From NCBI RefSeq assembly GCF_016802725.1, contig NC_052671.1, forward strand, positions 16,929,731-16,993,730: 64,000 nucleotides of DNA, written 5' to 3'. The notes beneath the pieces are model-generated. The model did no database searches. It was not told the origin of the DNA and saw only the letters and a list, made by a program, of their open reading frames with translations. Made by a program: the position numbers and the translations under genes. Below, piece by piece: positions 38,401 through 50,400 of the stretch (within the stretch, counting starts at the first letter, position 1; every line of letters begins with the position of its first letter). The stretch is from Solenopsis invicta. Its lineage: Eukaryota > Arthropoda > Insecta > Hymenoptera > Formicidae.

Positions 38401-41400
38401 AGATCAAAAGATCGTCACAGGAACCGTGACAGATCGGATGAGAGGTTGCAGAAAATGCAAATTCAACTGGATAACCTAACAAGCCAGTTACAAATCCTAA
38501 GTCAGGCACAAATACCAACACACCAGGAAATCAGGGGTACGTTGGAGGTTATAAAAATTTCCACACGAATTTTATAACCCCCCCTTTTTCTTGTACTCAT
38601 AACCTTGTTTTGAACTTTCCACACGAAAGTCAAAACTGTCAGGTCCACACGACTCTGACGGGGAAAAATAGTTGCGAAGAAAGTCAATAAGAATAAAATA
38701 TTCTCGCACTATCCACAATAAGTGGTGCCCCTCTTTACATTCTCACAAACATCTACCCGATTCTGGCAAGGCAAAAAAAAAAAAAAATTGCGAATAATTC
38801 AACAAGAATAAAATATTTTCGCACTACGCACAATAAGTGGCGCCTTGTTTATCTCTTTCACGAATAAGTAAGTAATCTCTTTTCAGGTGAAGAAAAAGAA
38901 GGTAACAAAGAGAACGTGCCTAACCTAGCTAATAAAGCGATCGAACTCGATGCTGACACACCAACACCGAATGATATATCAATGGTTCCCAAAGAGATGT
39001 TGGACATCTTAGGAGAAGATCCCAGCAGCACAAAGGAAATAACAGTTGATTTCCATCCTGAATTAAAAATCAGATGGGAAAAATGGCTACGAGAGGGTTT
39101 TCCAGACGACGATAAGAAGCCTCTAGAAAAATATCCTCGTAAAGGAGAATTGCTTGTAGAAGCTCCCAAGGTTAATCTAGAGATTGTTCCAGTAATGACA
39201 GATATTGCTAAGAAACGAGACGGACATGTCATTGACACTCAAAATACAGTGGGCTCGGCATTGTCAGCCCTAGGGGCTGCAATCTCAATGATTCTGAACG
39301 AACCAGAGGACGGAATTGACTCGGAAACTCTCATAACTTACCTCTGTGATGCTGGTAAACTAATGACGGATGTTTTCCATAAACACTCTGTCGCTAGAAG
39401 ATCCTTTATCCCACCGCTATTAAGCAAATCAGTAAAACCAACGATTGACGCTACAAAACCAGACGAATGGCTCTATGGAACCAAGTTCGCTGAACAAGTT
39501 AAGGAGGCAAAAACTATTGAAAAAGCGTGCACTAACATCAAAGCTCCCGACAAGTCTTCCAAAATCTTTGATAAAAAACCTAAGTATCAGGAAAACTTCA
39601 AAACCCCACCTGCAAAATACAAGCAGGTGGGTCAGTATCAGAGACGTCCAACAATAAGGTTCAGATCAAGGAATACACAGTCCAATCAGAGAACATTGAA
39701 GACTTCGAGTCGCTCAAAGAGTCAGACGTCGACAAAGAAATAGCTGAGGTAAAGCCAGTCGCAGGTCGCCTTAAATTATTTATAAATAATTGGCATGAAG
39801 TAACTACTGATGAACACACAATTCAATGGCTGCAAGGGTATAAAATCCCCTTCAAAAAACTTCCCAAACAAGATAATCCTCCAAAAGAACCCAGCTGGTC
39901 GACAGAAGAATCTCTTAAAATTAAGACCGAACTTAAAAAATTATTATCCATGCAAGCAGTCGAAGAGTGTAAAGACCGTGATGGACAATTCATCTCATCA
40001 TATTTCCTAGTTCCAAAACCTGATGGGTCCAACAGATTTATTATTAATTTAAAAAACTTAAATAAATTTATTACTCCACCACATTTTAAATTGGAAGATA
40101 TACGCTCTGCAAAAGCTCTATTAAGTCAAGGAGACTACATGGCCTCAGTGGATTTGAAAGATGCGTATTATTTGTTACCAGTACACGAAGAGTTTCGCAA
40201 ATACTTACGCTTTAGATTCCAAAACAAATTATTTCAATTTACATGCCTACCCTTTGGGTTATGTACTAGTCCTTATGTTTACACAAAAATTATGAAACCG
40301 GTAATGAATAAATTAAGAACATTAGGAATGCTATGTATAATTTACATTGACGATTTACTTTTCATTAAAAACTCGTCTGTCCTGTGCTCAGATGATGTAC
40401 AGATAGCAATAAAACTGTTGGAACATTTAGGTTTTGTGATAAATTACAAAAAGAGTTCTCTAATACCCAGTCAAAAACGCAAGTATTTAGGCTTTATAAT
40501 AAATTCTGTAGACTACACACTAGAATTAACAGAGAAGAAAAAGTCACAAATAATTAAGTTATGTAAAACTTTCGAAGAAGGAAAATACTTTAAAATCAGG
40601 GAGTTTGCTAAATTATTAGGTGTTCTAACAGCAGCAGTTCCTGCAGTAGCCTATGGATCAATTCACTGTAAAAGACTAGAACGGCAAAAATTTCTAGCTT
40701 TAATTATTAATAATAACAGCTACGAAGGAAAGATATTTATTAACAAAAAGATGAGGGAAGATTTAAACTGGTGGCAAAATAAAACTGTAATAGGAAAGAA
40801 TCCTATTAGATTAAATCAATTTCAAATTGAGTTATCATCAGATGCATCTTTGACTGGGTGGGGAGCTCATTGTAGAGGTATGAGCGCTCATGGCCCTGGT
40901 CCAACGAGGAAAGAAAATTTAGTATTAATTACCTAGAGTTATTAGCAGCCTTTCTGGCATTGAAGTGTTTCGTAGAAGATTACTCCAATTGCGAAATTTT
41001 AATAAGAATAGACAACACATCCGCAATAGCATACATAAATAAAGCGGGTGGAATCCAATTTCCACACTTAAGCGAATTATCGCGAAAGATTTGGAAATGG
41101 TGCGAAGATAGGAATCTATTTTTGCTTCTTACATCCCTTCAAAAGAAAACATTGAAGCGGATTATGCATCACGTATCGTTAACATTGACACAGAATGGGA
41201 GTTGAATCACAAGGTGTTTAAGAAAATTCTTAAAAAATTTGGTCCATTCTCAATTGATTTATTTGCCTCGAGACTAAATAAGAAATGCAAAAGATTTTGC
41301 TCAAGATTTCCTAACCCAGAGGTTACAGTAGTAGATGCTTTTACAATGTCATGGGCAAATGAAAGATTCTATGCTTTTCCTCCCTTCGCAGTTATTTCTA

Positions 41401-44400
41401 AAACGTTACGAAAGATAATTTTAGACAAAGCAAAAGGTGTTGTGGTTGTACCCAGATGGCCAGCTCAAATTGGTACCCTCTATTTATGTCATTGCAAGTG
41501 GCTCCACCTTTAATATTTAATCCAGACGAGAATCTCTTATTATCTCCTTGCAGGGAGGTAAAACACCCACTTGCGTCCAAACTTTCACTGATGGTAGGGA
41601 GCTTATCAGGACAGCGTTTATAAGAAAAGGAATTGACGAAGACTCAGCTGAGATTATGATCAATTCTATCACCGAATCTACTCTTAAACAATACCAAGGT
41701 CCCTTGAAACTATGGAGGAATTTTGCAGTACAAAATCAGGTGAACGTGTACAACGCAAAAACACCTGACATTATAAAATTTCTAACAACGAGATTTAACA
41801 ATGGGGCCAGTTATAGCGCCTTAAATACTGCCCGATCAGCTATTGCCCTTGTTTCTTCCCGAGACATTCACAAGGATGGCCTCATTTCACGATTTTTGAA
41901 AGGTACATTCAAAAAGAGACCCACTAAACCAAGGAATAATACTACCTGGGATATATCGTCAGTTCTTACGTATATGGAGAATCTGCATCCCTTAAGTCAA
42001 CTCAAACTCAGGGAAGCAACGGAAAAAGTTGCCACACTTCTAGCCTTAACCACAGCTCATATATTGCAGACGTTATCATTGATAAACGTGGATAATATCG
42101 TATTTTTGGAATCAGGAATAACCATTAAGATACCAGACTTAATAAAAACATCGAAACCAAGTACCTCTCAACCTGAGCTGATTTTACCCTTCTTTAAAGA
42201 AAAACCGAGCCTTTGTGTAGCTTCGGCCATTTTAGATTACTTAAAAATTACAAAAGACTTCAGAACAAGGAAAAATAAAAAATTGTTAATTTCGACGATT
42301 AAACCATATAAAGATGCATCAGCTCAGACGATAGGTCACTGGATTAAGTCCTTGTTAAATAAAGCGGGTATAGACACGAAAATATTCACAGCGTACAGTG
42401 AATATACACAAGACATGCGGCTGTATCTGCAGCATTTAGAAATAAGATAAATATAGACACGATCAGACGTACAGCAGGTTGGTCTGCGCGATCACAAATG
42501 TTCGCAAAATTTTATAACAAACCTATTCTCCCTCCAAATGATAAGTTTGCACGCTCAATACTAGAGAACTAAACAAATAAATAAAGGAGTGAGTTATCTT
42601 TCAACTCTGAAAATCTACATTTCTTCATCATCGAGAACGAGACGTGTAATATAATTGACCGATCGAACGAGCCCGCCGAAGACGGGCGAAGTTCGATCTT
42701 AATTATATGAAACGTCTCGTTCGAAGATGATAATTTCCCACCCCTTTTCTTATCACCCCCCCCAAAAAAAAAATTCTTGTTTTTTCCCATTATCATCGAC
42801 CAAGATAACGTCACTCTATCCAAGACCTCTAAACAATATGACGGGAGAGAGAGAGAGCGAGCGAGAACAGGAAGCGCCGCAAAGCCGCTGGCGCCACCAT
42901 GGGGCCGTTGGCGCCAATCTAAAGTCCTTTTCTTTTTTCTTATACTCTAAACATTGTGAAGTTAGTCATGACAAGCATTACTACATTTCTTCATCATCGA
43001 GAACGAGACTTAATATGCTATTTAATGGCCATTTTATTTGTAAGGAAAATTCTACTCAAAATATAAAAAAATAATAACGTATATTATATCGAGTAAAATT
43101 TTTTTTGGAAAAAACGTTTTGGAACGTAAATTTAAAATATAAAAAAAGTAATTATACATTCAGTAGCAAGGTATATATATTTGATTTACAGAATCATATC
43201 TGTTTACATGATTCTGTGAATCAAATACATGTATACATTAAAATTTGATTTAATTATAATTTATGAAATCCTGTAATTTTGTATTGAAATAGATTTAACA
43301 AGTGAGTGCTGGCACCACCGCTAGGCGGCCACGCCGCGGGAGATCTTCTCGTGAGTCGAAAGCGGCCACAGGCGTTATATCTAGGCGCCACTGCGGCCGA
43401 CTCCTTACCTCATAATTTTAGTAAGACTTTTAGGAGCTGCTCATTGTAACCTCGAGACGAGTACTCGCTCTCATTTTTTTAAATGTGACGTGTGTGAAAC
43501 GCTGTTTCACATAAATTTTTATAATTTTTACATGTAAATAACAATTTGTATTGTTATTTAATCTTGTACAAAAATTAAATATTTAATTCAAATTTAATCT
43601 TTTTTTAATCCTTTTTAACGAAAAGGGCACAAGAAATATTTTTTTGTAAATTAAACATTTATTACGTTTTACATTAATGTATTCTGTTTTAATAAATCTA
43701 TCTGAGTTTCGATTTTCAATCTGTCTTAACACCGTATTTTTGGTGCAGAAATCTCAATCGATTTGGATTATTTTTTTTTTAATCGGGTATAATCGCACAT
43801 TTTCGGCAGAGTTAATACTACTTTTACTAACAAATATTATTTTTTACTAAATAAAGTCTTAATCGCGCAATATAAAATAATGTCTAAACAACGTCCATAA
43901 AAGTTCTTTTTATGTCCTGCCAAGACGTCCTAATGACGTCCATTTGGCGTCCAAAAGCGGTACATTGTACGTCCGAAGAACGTCTCCTAAACGTCTACAA
44001 GACACAATTAGTATGTCACTGGACGTCGAGACATGTCAGACCGCGACGTCCATTAGACGTCCAAAAGACGTCCTTGTGTTGCGTGAGTTCCAGTGAGAAC
44101 CGAGAATAGAATTTTTATTTTTTTTCTCCTTTCAGCGTTAAATACAAGGTCGCACCTAAAATTGTCGTTTTCTTTCATTTTTTTCATTTCTAATTGCAAT
44201 GTTATATTAATACATATAATTTTGAAATCTTGCGGCCTAGCTCCTGCTTTTTAAACGCACACGTACATTTATTTAAAGAGTTTATTAATAAACTAATTTA
44301 CTACAGAATAGTATAAAAATTTGACAACTGTAGTATTTGTAGTACAGTAACTACATGTATGTGATCCGTTATATGTAATCATTTTGGGCGGAATTACAGT

Positions 44401-47400
44401 AATCACATGGATTACAATATCCAGCCAGTGATTTTTTTTTTGTAAGGGTGACTGTTTGGAAATTTCCAAAAAACATTCCCGAGATTTTTTTTGCAAAAAA
44501 TGTTTTATAAAATTTTATAAAAATATTGTTTTGTTCATTGGAATTATGTAGTGTAATAATATTTATATTTTGAAAAAATTCATAACATTGCAATGTTACT
44601 GGGATGTTTCAATGCAATATTTCAAAAAGCGGACATCTTAATATTGCTGCAATCTTCCAGCAATGTTGCAGCAATGTGTTGTAATCAATATGCAATATAC
44701 AATGTTTCAATGAAATCATTTTGTAATGTTCCTGCAATCTCTCTGTACTGTATGGGCTGAAATAAGCATGTATAGAGACCGGTCCAGCATCGTCTTAAGG
44801 CATCCGGTCTTATACATGTTTATTTTTGTGCAAAGATAATTCTTAATTGGCTTTAGAAATTGCAAAATCCTTTTACACAATTAAAGTAGTGACAAAGACA
44901 CACTTCGCTAGCTATAATTTAATACAAAAAACAAAAATTAATTAAAACATAGTTCAATTATCGATTTCTGCAGCTGACTCGTGACAACATATAAAAATTT
45001 TAGACATTGTGTGTATGAAATAAGTAACTAACGAAGTGTGAATTAAATCAAAGAACAATAAGGTGCTTGCAGAATAATCTTAGAAGCTTTAGTATAAAAG
45101 ACCCATTAAACAAAGAACATTAAATAAACGTTTTAAAACATTGATTTCTTGTGACTTTTATCAACGTTCTTATATAATATTGTGTACATGTTTTCAAAAC
45201 ATTATCTAATAATGTGATAATTCTGAATATTTAAAAAACGTTTCAATAATGTTACAAGTATTTTTTTAACGGTTTTATATAATGTTATAAAAATGGTTTT
45301 AAAACATTACCTAAATAATATGATATTTTCAAATATTTAAGAAACATTTTAATAATACTATTCCAAATGTTTTTTTAACGTTCTTATATAATATTGCGTT
45401 AAATGTTTTTGAATCTTTGCTTTGCAATGAAATAACCATGCTTAATCATCAATAAAATCGCGGTTGATTGCTTTTAATAACGTCGGATAAATGCATGCTG
45501 TGCGATAGTAAAGTGTTTTTTTCCCTGATAAAAAACCAATTGAAAACGATAGAAAGTGCCAGAAACCTGATTCAAAAACAATAGAATTCCGTCAAAACGA
45601 AATGAATGCTATTGTTTTTGAATCAGGTTTCTGGCACTTTCTATCGTTTTCTATCGGTTTTTTTTTATCAGGGTGAACAGATTTTAGTTGCCGAAAAATT
45701 GTTCAACAGTGTTTGATAGCAAGAAATTTATTAATAAATTCAGTCGGCTATTTATTATCATCGGGTAAACGTGTATGATAATATAAAATACATTATGTTT
45801 CATCTTTTTTATATATATTCACCTAACCTAATCTATAGTTACACACACGTATTAGTATAAAGTGATCACAAATCATCATGAGGGATCCAGTTCGCAGCAG
45901 TCGCAGAAGTCAAGTAATGTTCACCGCAATCACGACTTGGATGGGTGTCCACTTGGAAATTTTCAAGAGAAATTCCTGAGATTTTTTTGCAAAAAATGTT
46001 TTAAAAATGTTACGAAAATAATGTTTTGCATTGAAATTATCTGGTGTAACCATATTAATATTTACATTTCAGAGAAATATTTACATTGAATATTTACATT
46101 AAATATTGTTGAGATGTTAATATAATATTAGTGTGCTGTATGGGTAATGTTATATATCAAACATTATCAAAATGTTAAAAGAACGTTAGCAAAATGTTAA
46201 TTATAATTGTTATTTCAACGTTATAGAAACCTCTAAATCAATGTCAAAGTTTGTTCATAGTGATGTTCATAGTGATGGTGATACAACGTTAAATACAACA
46301 TATTTAGAAACGTTATGTTATTATTGTAATAACATCACAGAAATGTTTGTTTGCTTACTGGGGATATAAATGTATAAAAAATTGTTTATGTAATTTTCAT
46401 GTGCATTAGTGCGAAGAACAGAAATTGGGTTCATTGTAGTTCAGAGATCTTGCATTAGAGCCGCTAAAATCAAAAAAACAAGGACAGATGAGTGCGTTTG
46501 ACAAAGTGCGCTAGTCTATTCCCCTTACTCTTCGCCTCACACACGACCAACAGTCGAAGAAAAATCTACAGCAATCTGCAGTATGGACGTCGAGTGAGTT
46601 CCACTGTCAGTCCAGCATCGCCTTAAGTGTAATAAATAAACGATATTGTAATCAGCAGTTAAACAGACTTTAATATCTACGGCACTAATACCAGGCTAGG
46701 CTGATATATGCTCTATTATAATAATTGATTTTTATTTTAAGAAAGTTTATGTAGCTGAATTATAAGTTATTACATGTTTAATAACAATGAAACTAATTGC
46801 GAGGACTTTTTGTATTACAAATAAGTATTTAAAAAATGGGCACGAATCAGCGCGATAATTAATGCGTCTTTTCTTATTATTTATTACATATATCTTTTAC
46901 TTTTAAATAAATTTTTCTAATCTATTTTGTATTTTAAATAAATTTCCAATCTACATTCATCAAAATTAAAACATCAATTTTTAATCCCCAAAATAGGCAA
47001 AATTCAAGAATGTAATTTTGTAAAAAATGATCATAACAAAATGTTCAAAAAAGCATTTTATATCTGCAAAGTTCTCTAATTTTAAGATTGGTAATTCATT
47101 AAGGGGGGAAATACTCGTACATTTAGAAGGCTAGAAAAGGCAATTTTCAAGAATTTTTTAAATTAAAGCTATTTAATTGTTTCAAAATTGTTTCAAAATT
47201 TAGTATATTTGTTATTCTAACTTTTTAACACTTAAGTAATTTTTTGTTAAAAAATATATAAAAAATATATAAAAATATATAAAAAATGTAGCGTTGCAAA
47301 CAAAAGAGGTAGTGAGTTGTCAATCGGTGTACAACCTAGCTCCTGTTGTATTGATCTGACGTAAACAGAAAAATTTTTTTAAGTTAATAACATGTGTACG

Positions 47401-50400
47401 CTCTATTTGACGTACGGAAATGGGGAAAAAATGAAAATTTAAAAAATGGCGCATGTTTGAAGTAAAATTTGAATTTTTCACTAAATCCTTGTTAAATTGT
47501 GTAGTAAAAAAATTACTTTTTGTTTATAATTTTCTTTTTATTTTATATAAAATAAATGGTAAATGTATAGGTAAGATGTGTGTAAAATTTGAAGAGAATT
47601 GGTTAAATAGTATTTGAACAATCTTGTATACCAATATTGAAAATGATGTTTCGAGAAAAACGTGTTTAAAGTTGCGGCGCGCTATGATGTCGCGCGAAGA
47701 TGAATCATGTTTATAGGCTTTAACTTCAAAAATATTTGGAATTTTGCTCTAAAATTTCGAGCACATATTCTTGAGATGTTCTACTTTTATTTTGTGAAAT
47801 AAAATAATTTCACATTTTTTTTAAGGTTTTAAATGTATTTTCCCCTTTAAACGACTTACTGATTAATTTACAAAGTTACACAGATGCATATGAGGATGCG
47901 TCAAATCTCAAAATTTTTACAAATTTTGCAAAATTCCGTATAACCTAAAATAAAAATTGCACACAAATGCGTTTACAGCATTCGAAAGCGTGAATCTTCA
48001 TCTTTAACTTGCGTACTTGTTGAGCGTTGTACAATTTGTATTCAATGAGTTATTCAACATTAGAGTGTAAGTACAAAGGCTCAATAATTTTTTATTTTCC
48101 ATATTTAAAAATACCTTTTACTTGTTGTTAGTATATTACATCGTCCCCCATCATAATCGAATCCATTTATCGTCCATTCTTCAGAAAATTATATATTATA
48201 TTCATTTTATGGTACTAGATAAACTTTTAGCTATAGATATGATTAGTAGAACTATAGTTAACAAAGTGTTTATAAGAATTATGTCATGTGAATAAAACAT
48301 ATTTTATTACTTTGACTTTACATAGCTAAGAATGGACGTGATTTTTTTTCTTTACATCATATATTCCTAATAATATATATTGATATAAACATATACTTAA
48401 AAAAATAGCAAACGGATATTAAGAAAAGAATGGAACGTTTGAAGCAACCAATGAATGTAAGAAAATGAGTGGTTAATTAATGAGGTAAACAGAGTTTTCT
48501 TATTAGTATGTAAATTGAAAGAGAGGTAATATAAAATAAAATAAGATAATACGAATAAATGTAATAGAATTTTTGACTGCAGTAAAATATAAAGATTGTA
48601 ATGGAGAAAGGTAAGGAAAAGACAAGAGAATAGAGGACAAATTACAGAGATCTATAAAATTTAAGGGCTATCTTGTGCTTTAAACCTTAGAAGATGTTTC
48701 TAGGATTTTGATGCGCTAAAAACGACATTGTCCGCTACATTGTCCGTTTTTTTCCATCACCTTCCACTTTCTAAATAATCGCAAAAACAATTTTTTCGAA
48801 CTTGATTTTTTATGAATTCTTTTCTGGTTAAAGAAAAAAATGATAGAGAGGTCAATTTTACGATATTTTACACAAAAATGTTCCCATGATATTGAAAATA
48901 TTTTTTCGCAACTTATAAAAATGTTTTATGCAAACCGTAAACAAAAAAACTTTAACAAAATCTTGAAAAATAGTTAAAAAATGATAAATTTCGAAATATT
49001 ACATTTATCCTTATAATCTTTCATCTTATTATCATGTCTCTTTTAATTTACATATTAATAAAAAAACTCGGTTTATTTCATTATTTAATCTCTCATCTTC
49101 TTACACTCATTAGTTGCTTAATCGTTCATCGTTTTCCTTCTTGCTAATTTCATGATAAGTAATTACCAAAATCTTACCTTACTGTGACATACTCTCTTTA
49201 CTAGACTCCCACTATATTTTTCGTCACATTTTTATTTATTTGTAATCTTTATTTATAATTTATAACACCGCGATCATTCTATTATTGTTTCGTTTATTCT
49301 TTTTAAACTTTTTTTTGTTTTTCTTTTCTTTTTTGCTCAATGCAAATTACCTTGTCAAAATGACGTCGATATGCCGTCAATTGATGAGAGATAAAATGTC
49401 AAAATGAGTTATTAAAATGACTGTAATACGTTCGATACCCCATGACGATGATCTTGACTGTCGTTTTAACCCTTTGTGGCCTTTTTTTAGTGAATATAAG
49501 TTTGTAAAACTAATACCCGGAGATTTTAGGATCACTGAATACGAATCGGTGTTAAAAATACAAAATTCAGAATGGAGAGAGTTCAATATGATAAACGGAA
49601 TTTTCTAAATCAGCTAAATTTGCTTGAGGGGCGGCTATATAGACCTCGAGCTGTAAGCAAGATTTAAAGTTTAAAGAACAGAAATATATTTTTGTTTTGC
49701 TGAGTGATTAACGCTTCGCCAGTCAAAATCTTTAGATGACAACACGTGACTGTATAGTTTTTATGAATTTCCATAAAAAAATTTCTTTTTCCGTATATGT
49801 ATAAGCGCAATTTTATTAATTTTTTTTACATAAACTGGTCCAATATTGTGTTTTATGTAATAATATACAATTTGCAATTATTTTATAAAATTAGAAAAAA
49901 TTCGGTAATTAAAAATTTTGCCCGTTTCCCTTAGCTGATACACGGAAAGAAGAAAAGTCACAGCAAGATAGACACGTGTTCTTCTGACTTTTAAATATTG
50001 CTTACACTCTATATTCATTGCTGAGATACACTGTTCTCCTTCCATTTCTATAAGTTTTATGTTTGAAACTTATTACTTAAGAGTTTTGAAGGTTGCTAAT
50101 TAAGAATATGCCAAAAATACAAAATTAAAAATGAATCCAATATAGTAAATAAAATTTTCGAAATTAACGGAGTTTGCTTTAAATTTTAAAAATTATATTT
50201 GCAATATTTATTAGCCATATAATATCTAACAATTCAAATTTTATATTTTTAAAATTGGTACAGAAACCTTGAAAGTAACAACTTTTAAGCGAATTCAATC
50301 AATTTTAATAATTTTGTTCGCCATTTTGACATTAGATTTGTAATGAGCGACCTCAAAAATTTGAAATAGTAATTTGCTAAAATTTTGCAAACAAATTTAA

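Larger units (their letters stand above)
38104..43009 (+). mobile_element. DIRS-type tyrosine-recombinase retrotransposon
   Basis: Inverted terminal repeats of about 179 bp (38104-38282 and 42831-43009) instead of LTRs, an internal complementary region near 42605-42725 that carries the complements of both outer ends, and the order gag, RT, RNase H, methyltransferase-like segment, tyrosine recombinase. This is the DIRS layout; such elements integrate as circles through the recombinase, without target duplication. Frames are broken in several places. In FAS intron 1. Confidence 0.93.

Noticed and set aside
43912..44109. 65-codon frame in the GACGTCC tract
   Set aside because: Produced by repetition; no domain.
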